From assembly GCA_026214975.1 (NCBI GenBank), contig CM047806.1, positions 100,945,239 through 101,009,238 on the forward strand: DNA of 64,000 nt. The letters are read 5' to 3'. The DNA comes from Gentiana macrophylla (taxonomy: Eukaryota > Streptophyta > Magnoliopsida > Gentianales > Gentianaceae). A program made the position numbers and the translations under genes. Positions 9,690 through 20,620 of this stretch are shown here, piece by piece (position 1 is the stretch's first letter; the number at the start of each line of letters is the position of its first letter). The notes under the pieces were generated by a model. The model saw only the letters and a program-made list of their open reading frames with translations, made no database searches and was not told the DNA's origin.

Positions 9690-10730
9690 ATGGAAATTGT
9701 ATTTGCCTCATGTGATTAGAAAAGCCAAAGAGATTAAGGTGAAAATAAAATTGGTGAGGCTGAATACGGTGGATTATAAAAGGGGTGATTATTGCAGTTT
9801 AGTAGTATTGAAGCATCCAACGACATTTGATACTATTGCTATGGATCCTGAGATGAACAACGTGATTATGGAGGATCTTGATAGATTTCTTAGTAGGAAG
9901 GAATATTATAAGAGGGTTGGAAAGGCATGGAAATGTGTATACTTATTTTATGGACCACCTGGTACAGGGAAATCGGCCAATATTTTTGAAGTTTGATGTG
10001 TATGATTTGGATATAAAGGAGGAGCAATGCAAATTCTAATTTGAGAAGGTTTTTGATTGGCTCGGTGAATCGATCTATTCTTGTTATTGAGGATATTGAT
10101 TGCAACTTTGGATTGCAGAACATGGAGCTTGACATTGGTGGAGTTGTTGTTGAGGATGATAAGGAAATGGTTAATATGTCTTCATTACTTTTACCAAAAT
10201 GAAATACTATATGGACACACATTTTCTAATATCAGTATGTTGTTTATAGACTAGAATTGATCTCCCACCTATCATTTTCTTTCTATGTATACATGTCGTT
10301 CTTTTTTATGCCATAGTATCTTTTTATGTGGTGTTTTTGTATGTTTTTGGTATATATGTTTTTCAATTCTTGACAATGAATGGATGTTGTGAATGCTATA
10401 CAGATTACTCTATCTGGACCGCTAAATTTTATTGATAGGCTGTGGTTGAGTTGTGGGAATTAACGGATCATAATCTTTACCACAAATCACAAAGATAGAC
10501 TTGATCCGGCATTGTTAAGGCCTAGTCGTATGGATGTGAAGATCGAGATGTCTTAATGCACTTTTGTTGGGTTCAAGATTCTTGCTTACAATTATCTAAA
10601 GACAAAAACACTTGATTTTTTCAGAACGATTGAAGAGCTGGTGTCCAAAGTTGAGGCAACTCCAGCTATAGTTGAAGGAGAGCTCATGAAGATGTATATG
10701 AAGTGACTTCTGTATAAAGTTGTATATGAA
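9690..10730 (+). pseudogene. BCS1-like AAA-type ATPase fragment
   Basis: A frame opening YLPHVIRKAKEIK runs through HPTTFDTIAMDPEM and LDRFLSRKEYYKRVGKAWK to the Walker A motif GPPGTGKS at about 9952-9975. After a frame change, KFDVYDLDIKEEQCNSNLRR continues to the Walker B motif ILVIEDIDC. An intron-like gap starts with GT at 10170 and ends with CAG at 10403. The next exon reads ITLSGPLNFIDRLW, then [20 protein letters not shown], then EELVSKVEATPA. This order is diagnostic of plant BCS1-type AAA ATPases (mitochondrial or ER membrane-associated). The N-terminal membrane part is missing and stops occur, for example in SCGN*RII. It is a truncated pseudogene. Confidence 0.85.
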
Positions 10731-10774
10731 GTGACTTTGATCGAAAGACGAAATGGTAGAGGTTAAAGAACTAA

Positions 10775-11135
10775 ATTCCGCCGTCTGTTCAAGATTGTCA
10801 GATGCTTGTGTAAATTCACATGTAAATTCTTTTACATCTCCATTCACACTACATTTGGGCAATTCAATCCCCTTATTTTCCTACAAATTGCAGATAAAAT
10901 AGAAACAAACATCTTCCTCAACAATAGAGTTTAAGCAAATCATAATTTGCTCACCAGCTCCACTGTAGTTTATATCAACCTTTTTGCCAAAGAACTCATG
11001 TGACATTCCTAGTGGCATTGCTGCAACTTGATGCCAAGATTTTGTTGTTTCATCATATTTCCGAACTCGAAGACTCGCGCTTTCTAGGCATACTTGAAGA
11101 ACTACTAAATAAACTTCTTTATGAGCTCAATTTGT
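10775..11135 (-). pseudogene. F-box/kelch-type gene fragment
   Basis: On the - strand a frame starting near 11135 reads HKEVYLVVLQVCLESASLR, then YDETTKSWHQVAAMPLGMSH, then GKKVDINYSGAGEQIMICLN. After an in-frame TAG it reads ENKGIELPKCSVNGDVKEF. The K-Y-D-E...S-W-H-Q-V-A-A-M-P block followed by INCxGxG-like and ELPKC segments resembles the C-terminal kelch/beta-propeller part of plant F-box proteins. No F-box is present. It lies tail to tail with the BCS1-like fragment, and the two 3' ends meet near 10770. The exact family is inferred from memory of such motifs. Confidence 0.5.
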
Positions 11136-11591
11136 ATCAATAGATCATCGATCACTACAAATTTACGGTCAATTTGTATCACTAGATTTTTGTCAAAAAA
11201 AAAATATGCCATTGTGATTTGTTTCGTTTCTTATATTAAGCTTCCTTTTTTTTAAATGTTTTCAGATAAAAGTTGTTGTTAATTGGAAATGTGATTTCCT
11301 CTTCTATTGCTATTTATTCTGTCTTTTCGTTTCTTAAAAAGTGCAGGGTGGTTGTATAAGTGTCGTTTCTTAAATGTTTTTTTGTCTATACATTTATAAA
11401 TTAAATTAGCATAGAATCGGGCAAAAAACATAGCATTAAAACGCCAAGGCTTGTGCTGGATCCGGTATAATTGAAGTAGAAAACGAAGAAGACAATAACT
11501 GGAGAGGAAGAACAGGGTTAAAGTGAAGAATAACATTGTGCACTTTTTTTACCCCTGAAAACAATCCATTGTGTGGGATTGTTTATGAGCT
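11136..11591. other. No recognisable gene
   Basis: AT-rich spacer between the F-box fragment and element 1. A - strand frame at 11279-11536 has a hydrophobic start (LFFTLTLFFLSSYCLLRFLL), but no homology is recognised and codon content is unremarkable. Confidence 0.5.
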
Positions 11592-13195
11592 TGATTGAGG
11601 TCAAGTTAAATTATTAACTCGATGCCTACTAACACGCTAGCAAGAGAACTAGGTTCAATTGTAGTATAGCTAGATAGAGTCGAGGTCGATCCCACGAGAC
11701 TCGGCACAAATAAAACACAACTTTATCTTATTAGAACTAAATTGAAAAGGCGGTACATGACCAACTAAATGCGATAAATAAAATAGTGACAACCACAAGA
11801 CACAAAAGACCACAAAGGCGGACTAAAGACTACTAAAACACGGATAATACGGTTGATATTATCTAAACAAATAGTATTGATTACGCTAGTAGATTATAAC
11901 TCCCATGTGTGAATTAGGATGATAACGAGACAAAACAAGCGTTAAGGATTAATTATTATGACTACGGAGTCATCCCCTAAGGTAGATTTAGCTCGGTTAG
12001 GCCCTCTAAATCATCGTGCCTCCATTACGTGACTTCGCTTTTAATGCCTCCATCTCATATAACCCGACACAATTACGAAACTAGGGATGCCGGTATAAAC
12101 CGTAACCTCATCTACGCAACATTCTAGGGTAAGGCATACTTCTTAGATGCCGATTCAATCTATATCCTAAGTAACAATCACTTTTTGGGTTTCATGTTAA
12201 ATTATGATGACAAATAATTAAGTTGATCGAGGTTTAATTACTTGTTTTAATTCCAATTCGGAGAATCGGCGTAGTCGAAGCCGATCATAATATTGCCCTA
12301 CACATCACCACGCTTTCGGACGAATCGAACGCAAAGACTTTCGGGCGACCGAATGACATGTCTCGGTCGACCGAACACGATTACGTGTCGGAACAAATCA
12401 TGATTACTTCTTAACGTTTCTAACCTAAGCACATGGGTTCGTAAATTAATCTACATCACGCAATCAATACAAGAAAAACTACTCCATAATAAAATACATC
12501 AGATCTACGAATAAAGATTGCATAATCGAATAGTCATACCCTCGAAGACGAGAGTGACTCCCACTCTTTAATGCGCTCCCCAACCGGAGAATCCAATGAA
12601 TCCACAATGAACGAACATAAAGAAAAGAAAAGAAAACTAAAACTTAAAACTCAAATTGTAGAAATTGTTCTGTGTTGTAGTGGTGTGTTTTCTCAACATC
12701 GTGGCTGCTGTTTATATAGGAGTTGTGGCCGACATAGGGAGAATCCAGAAGATTGACATGCATTTATCAAATTAGGCTCGGGTGACCGAACACTTGCACG
12801 CTCGATCGACCGAATGGCTAGGCTCGGTCGACCGAGCCTTCCCTTGATACAGCGTTTTCACTCCGCTTTTTCTGACTTGTTCCCCACTCCATGCTTTTGA
12901 ATTGATCTGATTAATCTTTTCTTCAATGCTCCGACTTTCTTCTCTTTTATCTTGAGATTTCTCGATTGCGTGATAATTATCTTCCCGATTCGTTACGATC
13001 TGCAAAAATCAGTATTTATCACACAATTAATTGCTCTTTTATAATAAAAACGGCTAAATACCAATTATCACATTAATAATCACTTATCATTAAATAATAA
13101 ATATAAACACGTGATTTAATACGAAATATATATAATTAACTCCGATTTAAGGTTATAATTGATGACATAAATAGGTATATTTTTAATTGTCATCA
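11592..13195 (-). repeat. Element 1, 3' LTR
   Basis: 1604 bp, in + orientation TGATTGAGGTCAAG...TTGTCATCA. It aligns along its length with 20621-23824 except for the solo LTR inserted there. It contains several palindromic GGTCGACCGA patches (12830s), and a U5-side block GAGTCGAGGTCGATCCCACG shared, on the opposite strand, with the LTRs of elements 2 and 3. Confidence 0.92.
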
Positions 13196-13197
13196 AA

Positions 13198-13216
13198 ATG
13201 CCCCCACTTAAACTTT
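13198..13216 (-). promoter_or_regulatory. Element 1 polypurine tract
   Basis: On the - strand AAGTTTAAGTGGGGGCATTT abuts the 3' LTR start TGATGACA. A purine tract here primes plus-strand DNA synthesis in LTR retrotransposons. Confidence 0.75.
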
Positions 13217-14650
13217 GCTTCGTCCGAACAAAGCATCAATAAGTCATTCCCCAAGACAACATTTTCCTTGGTCATCTCATACTTACACAAGAAACCCGAG
13301 TCAACTCATACCAGTCATGCTCATAAGATAAGCATTATTCACTACTTGCTATGAATCGAAGTGATTGTGTGCATGTGCATTGGTTTTATATAAATGTAGC
13401 AAGATTAGAGCTTATGCAGACTTCATATCAAAATTTACCAACATCAGCATTCATACTTCTTATGCCTCGCATTGGTTAAAGCACTAGAACAATAAGCAAG
13501 AGCGTATCTATAGGGTTTTTGGACTCGGAGACCGAGTACTACTCAAAGCCTCTAAAAATTCGAAATTTTTTCAATTTTGCATATTTTTCGAATACTACTA
13601 ATCTCAAGGAAGAAAACTTTTCATAGAGTATCCCCCTATCTTAGATTAAGCATAGCATCGAATATTACCACAAGCACGGGGCTACTTTGGTAATGTTACT
13701 ACAAGCCCAGTGTTTTAATGCATTGTCAAAACACAGGTACGTCCCAAGCTTATTACTCCGCTTTTGTTGGCTAGAAGATCGAGAATACATCGATCGACAA
13801 ATATCGACACTCAGTCCTCATAACCAATTATCTACATAATGTACACATACTTCTTTCAATTATTATAACTCATGCGGTACTACGCGATTCATATGTTGAG
13901 TAATTGAACAATACCTAACTACTTGCAATTGTTGGCATGAATATCCTTAAGTTTACTAACAATTTATCGCAAAAGTATAATATGACCACGTACTCACGTA
14001 ACTTGGTTCATTTCCTATCAATTCTAAGTATAAGAACTTCACAAGTTTAAGGGTACGAGTTAAACAACTTGGCATTTATACATAAAAAATTTTAAATTTG
14101 GCTCAATATTGTCTCAGTATTCCGTTCCCCTTGACTTTTTCAACATATATTTTCAACATACAGCTAAGTCCCTTGCCCCTCACTGAAACATGGCATTGTC
14201 CTCAATGACAAAAATAAATGAGAGTGCAAGATGAAAGACTTAGCTCTGGAAACGGCTCCCAAGTAAAGGAACAATATCGGAGTAATCATCGGCACAAACG
14301 TGGAGAGACAGACACATCATGTATAAACAAACAAGCTCCACGAAATCGTCAAATACCATGTACATGGAAGTTATAAAATAATGTGGCGATAATTAGATAT
14401 AGATATCTAAAAACAATTTAAGCCACTTTACTTTATCTTGCCATGGACAAGACCAAAAGGGATTTAAACCTAAATAAAAAACTCACATGACGGCTATCAA
14501 GGAAAAAACCTCGTTTATTCCGAACTTAGACTCGGAACATGGCGAGATGAAAAAAACCGTGATAGGCACATGCTACTTTATTAAAAAGAAAAACGAAAAA
14601 GATAGTTATAGGTAGTAGTTCTAAATTTATAGTCGCTAGCTCGACTCAGT
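13217..14650 (-). other. Element 1 long non-coding region between pol and 3' LTR
   Basis: About 1.4 kb without reading frames. Segments match the same region of elements 2 and 3 on the opposite strand: GTAGTAACATTACCAAAGTA with GCCCCGTGCTTGTGGTAATA, the AAGCGGAGTAATAAGCTTG phrase, a GGACAATGCCATG motif near 14190, and a hairpin ACTCGGAGACCGAGT near 13522. Conservation among three differently decayed elements suggests a cis-acting role, but its function is not known. Confidence 0.7.
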
Positions 14651-17600
14651 TCAAGATGGCTTATTCATAGACAGGGTCATCGAGGTACAAAACCTCCTCT
14701 CAAAGATCATCAGTGGAAGCCCGTGATAATGCTTCACACGATGTCCATTGACCATAAATCTGGACCCGTCTTTGAAATTGAATAGCTCCACCGCTCGGAA
14801 GGAAAGACTTGTTGTACTTGAAATGGGCCACACCATCTTGATTTTAACTTACCAGGAAGAGTCTTAAGCGCGAATTGTACAAGAGAACCGGATCACCCTC
14901 TTGAAAGGTCCTATCCGAATCTTTTGTCATGGAACTTCTTCGTGCGCTCTTTGAAAATCTTGGCATTCTCGTATGCCTCTAAAGCGAAACTCCTCCAGGC
15001 GAGTTAATTCTAACATCCTCTTCTCACCGGCCAACGTTTCATCAAAATTTAGCATCCTTGTTGCCCACATGGCCCGGTGCTCAGGTTCCACAGGTAGATG
15101 ACATGCCTTTCCAAAAACAATCCTATATGGTGACATTCCAATCGAGGTTTTATATGCGAGTCCTATAAGCCCATAAAGCGTCGTCTAAGCGTAACGACCA
15201 ATCCTTTCTAGTCGTATTGTGATTTTCTCCAGGATACGCTTTATCTCTCGATTGGTGACTTTACACCGCCCACTAGTCGGGGGTGATATGCGGTTGCTAG
15301 CTTATGTCGAACCCCATACTTAATCATCGACCTCTCAAAAGGTTTATTACAAAAATGACTACCATTGTCGCTATAATCGCCTACTGGCGTCCCAAACCTT
15401 GTAAAAATATTCTTTTTCAAGAATCTAACCACAACCCTAGCATCGTTAGTAGGGAAGCAATGGCCTCAACCCATTTGGATACATAATCAACAAACAACTA
15501 AGATATATCGGTTAGATAGTGATGAAGTGAAGGGTCCAACGAAATCTATTCCCCAAACATCAAAAGTTCTACTTCTAAGATGCTCTTAAGTGGCATCTCA
15601 TTCCTCCGTGAAATATTTCTGTCATTTGACAAGCATGACATGCTTTTGCATATTGGTGTGCATCCTTAAACAATGTCGGCCAATAAAAACCGCATTGGAG
15701 GACTTTAGCCGCAGTTTTATCTCCCCCATAATGTCCTCCAACTTCATAAGAATAACAATGCTTGAGGATATCATTATACTCTTCCTCCGGCACACACCTT
15801 CAAAAAAACATTATCGAGATCTAGCTTAAACAAATAAGGCTCATCCCAATAATAGTGTCTAAGATCTTTAAAGAATTTTTTTCTTTCTTGGACAAGTGAG
15901 ATTTGGTGGTAGGTACTTTATGGATAGATAATTAACAAACAAACTAAACCATGGTTGCTTCTTCTCCTTCACAACCTCTATTCGCGAAGAAAGCGCAACA
16001 CAATCATCATGTCCCCGATGGTGGTGATGAAAAAAGTTGTTCATCAGGAAAGATTCTCCTATCTCGGGTAAATCCTCACCATCCTCTAATTGTAAGCGCG
16101 ATAGATGATCGGCCACCACGTTCTCACTTCCTTTTTTATCTCGGATTTCTACATCAAATTCTTGCGGCAGAGAGAATCCATCTCAACAATCTAGGCTTTG
16201 AATCTTGCTTTGCTAGGAGATACTTAAGAGCCGCATGGTCAGTCCACACAGTGACTTTAGATCCCACTAAGTAAGATCTAAACTTGTCAAAAGCAAAGAT
16301 AACGGCCAAAAGTTCCTTCTCCGTTGTGGCGTAATTTCTTTGGGCAGCATTCAAAGTCCGGCTTGCATAATAAATAGGCCTAAAATCTTATCTTTCTTTG
16401 ACCCAAAGCGGCGCCAACAAAGATTATCACTTGCATCACACATCGGTTCAAACGGAAGATCCCAATCGGTGCGACGAGCAGTGCGATGAATCGTCTACTT
16501 TTATTTCGTTGAAAGCTTTTATGCACTCATTAGAAAACACGAATGGCACATCCTTGGCCAATAATTCGGTAAGAGGTTACAGAGATTAGGGAAAAGTCCT
16601 TGATAAACCTACGATAAAATCCGGCGTGGCCTAAAAAACCTCGCAGAGTTTTAAGATTAGTAGGCGGAGGTAGTTTCTCGATCACCTCTACTTTGGCTCT
16701 ATCCACCTCTATACCGTTCTTTGATATGCGGTGGCCTAGTACTATACCTTCCGTAACCATCAAATGACATTTCTCCGATTAAGCACAAGATTCGTCTCTC
16801 ACATCTCTTCAACACTCGTCGTGCTAGATGTGTGAGACATGAATCAAAAATCGTCTCAAACACGGAGAAATCATCCATAAAGATTTCAAGAAATCTTCCA
16901 CCATAACCGCAAATAATGACATCATACATCGTTGAAATGTCGCGGGCGTTGCACAATCCAAATGGCATTCGATTATACGCAAATGTCCCATATGGGCATG
17001 TAAGCGTTGTCTTCTCACGATCTTGGCGAGATGTGGATTTGATAGTATCCCGAATACCCGTCAAGAAAACAATAGAAAGCATGCCCGCTTTCGGTCTCTC
17101 GAGCATTTGATCGATGAAGGAAGAGGAAAATGGTCCTTACGAGTCGCATCATTTAGTTTCCTAAAGTCTATGCATACTCGATGACCGGTGATTAGCCTCA
17201 CAGGAATTAGCTCATTCAAATCATTGGCTTGCACCGTCAATCCTCCCTTCTTGGGAACTACGTGGATAGGGCTTACCCATTCGCTATCAGCAATTGGAAA
17301 TATAATTCTCATTTCTAGCATTTTTATAACCTCATCCCTAACCACTTCCTTTAATTGTGGGGTCAAACGCCTCTGAGGTTGTGCAACCGCTTTCTTTTCA
17401 GGGTCCACGGACATCTTGTGCATACATACGCTAGGACTAATGCCCTTAACGTCAGCTATGGTCCATCCAAATGCTCCGCGGTACTCTCTCAGAACTCTCA
17501 TTAGTTTCTCCTCTTGTAAGTCCGTCAAGGAAGAAGATATAATTAGCGGCAAAGTCTTGAAGAAATACATACTTCAAATTCGCAGGAAGAGGTTTTAAAG

Positions 17601-18270
17601 TCAAATTTGTGGGAGGTTCTTCAAAAGAGGTTTTCAACTTTTGACCAGTGAGTTTGAGTTCGAAGTACTTATGCCATGTTGGTCTATGATAGAATCTTTC
17701 AATCTCCACATCACTTACTTCCTCTATAGGCCTTGGGGTTCCTCTACTACATCCTGGCCATATCATCTTCTCCTCCTCACTACTTACGTACTTGACTTCA
17801 TCTTCTTCTTCCAAGATAGCATCCAAGAAATCCTTGATACTTTCATGTTGTTGAAATTCTTGAACGATCCTATCAATGGAATCTAACATAAAACATGCAT
17901 CCTCTCCATCATCAGGTTGCTTCATAGTGTCGAAGACATTGAATGCAACTCTCTCTTCATTCACTCTTAACACTAACTCGCCCTTGTAAACATCAATTAG
18001 CGTTCTACTAGTGGCCATGAAAGGTCTCCCTAATATCAAGGGCACTTTGTAGTTAGCTTCCATATCTAATACCACAAAGTCGACAGGAAATACAAACTTT
18101 TCAACCCTTACTAGCACATCCTCAACCACTCCACACGGTTCTTTAATGTAAGCGGTCAGCTAAGCTGCTGGTGTGATTGAGGTCTTCTTAAGATCTTTCA
18201 TGCCTAGCTTCCGAAAAATAGATAGTGGCATCAGTTCACGCTAGCTCCTAGATCACACAAAGCTTTGTTT
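14650..18270 (-). pseudogene. Element 1 pol: protease, RT, RNase H, integrase (broken)
   Basis: Read right to left: the protease motif DLGAS (codons at 18240-18254), then ILGRPFMATSRTLIDV. RT follows with EWVSPIHVVPKKGG and VCIDFRKLNDATRKDHFPLP, and FMDDFSVF, the catalytic YMDD-type box, at about 16867-16881. Then come GIVLGHRISKNGIEVDRAKV, RNase H ([33 protein letters not shown]), the integrase HHCC finger (HCYSYEVGGHYGG...CHACQ), remnants of the integrase core (DNGSHF) and the C-terminal GSRFMVNGHRVKHY. Order PR-RT-RH-IN is that of Ty3/gypsy. Many frameshifts and stops separate these pieces. Confidence 0.92.
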
Positions 18271-18279
18271 AAACATACG

Positions 18280-20134
18280 TTACCTATGGTGCGAGGAATG
18301 AGAAAGCTTCCCGGATCTTTGCATTTTGGGGCAACTTATGTTGAAGGATGGTGAGCACTCCTCATTAAGGCATATGGTCTCTAAATCTAGAAGTTTTCTT
18401 TTAGTTGAGACGGCGTCTTTTAAAAACTTGGTGTACTCAGGCATTTCAGCTAGTGCTTCAACTAGGGGTATATTGATTTGTAACTTACTAAACATATCCA
18501 CGAACTTCTTATACCTCTTATTATCAAACTTAGGCTTCGGCTTTGGTGGAGGATAAGGTAGAGTTGAAGGATCGACATCAGTGAAAATTGGATACTTGTT
18601 ATCGTAAAGTTCAACTCTAGGGCCAGCAGGTTCTTTATACGTTCTTTGCTCAGGCAAAGTCTCGGAAGTATTAGTCTCATTGCTTGGCTCACCATCCTTA
18701 TTCTTTATGACTTTCTCTTTCTCTTTCAGGGATGGTGGAGTTACCTCTTTTCCACTTCTTGTCATGATCGCATTCAAGTCCTTAGGGTTCTTCTCAGTGT
18801 TGCTTGGCAACCCTCCAGGAGGTCTAGTTGAGACTTGCTCAGCTAGTTGTCCTATCTGGTGCGTGAGGTTTTGGACTAGAGCTTCTTGATTGGTCACCTT
18901 AGCATCGGTCTTCTGACAATATTGGCTAAAGTTAGTGGCTAAATCAGCCATAGATTTTGAAAGTTGTCCCATATTGTCAGTGACGACATTGCTCAGTTTT
19001 TCTATCGCAGCTTCCCAACCAAAAGTTTTAGTTTGCTGTGGTACATAAGTGGTAGGCGGTTTAGGCCTTTCTCTCCGCATTAATGTCACTATATCGGAAT
19101 CCGGGATGGTTATGATTAGGCTGTACCCTCCCCGATATAATTGGCTTCTTTGATACCAGCATTCTCACTTTGAGGTGCTACCCGATTCCACCCCCTTTCT
19201 ACTCTTGTCATCTTCTCTTGCATCCCATCTACCTTATTGTTGATAACGTAAAGTTGTTCTAAGATTTTGGTAGATGCACTATCATCAAATATGTCAGCGG
19301 CCATCTTCACAGAGCTATGTCATTGCCTCCCCATTGGCTATTCATCGCTATTTGTTCCATCTTTCCTTGTGCCTCCTCAGGAGATAAAAGAACAAACGCT
19401 TCATTGCTGGAGGCGTCTACTCTAATTTTCTCCGTTTCTCTCAACCAATGGTAAAAAGTTTGCATTAAAAGCCAAAGAGAGATGTCATGATGAGGACACT
19501 TCCTCATAGCTTCCTTGAAACGCTCCCAAGCTTGATCAAAACTCTCCCCAGGTTGTTGCTTAAATCCTAGGATGTCTTGGCGTAACTTAAAGGTTTTTCC
19601 CAAGGGAAAATACTTATTCATGAATTTTTGCAACAATTGTTCCCAAGTAGTGATAGATCTAGCCTCTAAAGAGAGAAGCCATTGCTTAGCTTTATCTTTC
19701 AAAGTGAAAGGGAAAAGCTTAAGACGAATGTTACCCTCCGGAATTAATTCTGGTTTCACTGTGCTAACGATTTCCAAGAAATTTGTCACGTGAACACCAG
19801 GATCCTCATTTTGGACTCCATGAAACGTAGAATAATTGGTCACCATTTGAATTACATTAGGCCTAGGGTGATAGACTTCCGCAGCATCTTGCGGTGCTAC
19901 GATAGCGGGAATGAATTGCTCAATAGTGGGTGTTGCATAACTTTGCAAGGTGCGCCTCGCTCCTTGAGCTAGGGCTTGGTTTCCATTATTAGCATTAAGA
20001 TTCACATTATTGGCATTATTGATAACAGAATTAATAACAGGATTAGGTACCTGGTTTGGATTGACTGGATTGCCTTCCATTTCTGTTTCAGATTCGGGAT
20101 GTTCAGAATGATCGGTTGTCTGTCCTTCTTCCAC
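18280..20134 (-). pseudogene. Element 1 gag (broken)
   Basis: The frame 19307-20134 starts with an acidic segment and contains the plant gag domain: KLFPFTLKDKAKQWLLSLEA, TTWEQLLQKFMNKYFPLGKT, ESFDQAWERFKEAMRKCPHH. A frame change near 19310 moves to a coiled-coil-like stretch (ILEQLYVINNKVDGMQEKMT). Another near 19100 leads to 18280-19089 with RPPGGLPSNTEKNPKDLNAI, PPKPKPKFDNKRYKKFVDMF and INIPLVEALAEMPEYTKFLK, a block typical of Athila-type Gag just before protease. Gag forms the particle that packages element RNA. Two or three indels inactivate it. Confidence 0.9.
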
Positions 20135-20596
20135 TCCTTGCTCGCTTTCCTCAAGATTTGGATCCTCTTCTCCTTGTTTAGCCAGTTCCCTAGCTAACTT
20201 CCTATTTCGCCTTGCAAATTTCTCTATTTCAGGATTATAAGGCTCAAGCGGTTCCTTCGATTTCCGAGTTGCGTACTATAAAATAATAAACAACAATAAA
20301 CAATTAATCACTAGTAAAGGCTTGGCCTTTAACTAACTAACTAAAACAGACTCGAAATAAGTTTGAGAAAAGAAAACGTAAATAAAACAGAAGCAGAATG
20401 TTTTAAAACTAATCTGAATCGAAAGTAAAAGAAAATAAATTCTCGGTCGATCGAGAGTCGTGGTTGATCGACCGAACGCTTACTTTTTTTTTTTTAATTT
20501 TTACGACCTTTGTTTAATATATGGACTCTTATTCACACGGAATATTCACGAATCGATTCTAACAAAATAAGCTATATCTTAATTTAATGACTCGAG

Positions 20597-20614
20597 TCCC
20601 CGGCAACGGCGCCA
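20597..20614 (-). promoter_or_regulatory. Element 1 primer-binding site, tRNA-Asp
   Basis: On the - strand TGGCGCCGTTGCCGGGGA lies 6 bp inside the 5' LTR. It is complementary to the 3' end of plant tRNA-Asp (…CCCCGGCAACGGCG plus CCA). Minus-strand synthesis starts here. Confidence 0.9.
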
Positions 20615-20620
20615 AAAACT

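Noticed and set aside
12571..12756. Small basic ORF MRSPTGESNESTMNEHKEKK
   Set aside because: Lies wholly inside an LTR and is not kept open in the matching copy in the other LTR (about 23200-23390).
15951..16274. 107-codon + strand ORF
   Set aside because: Antisense to the RNase H part of element 1 pol.
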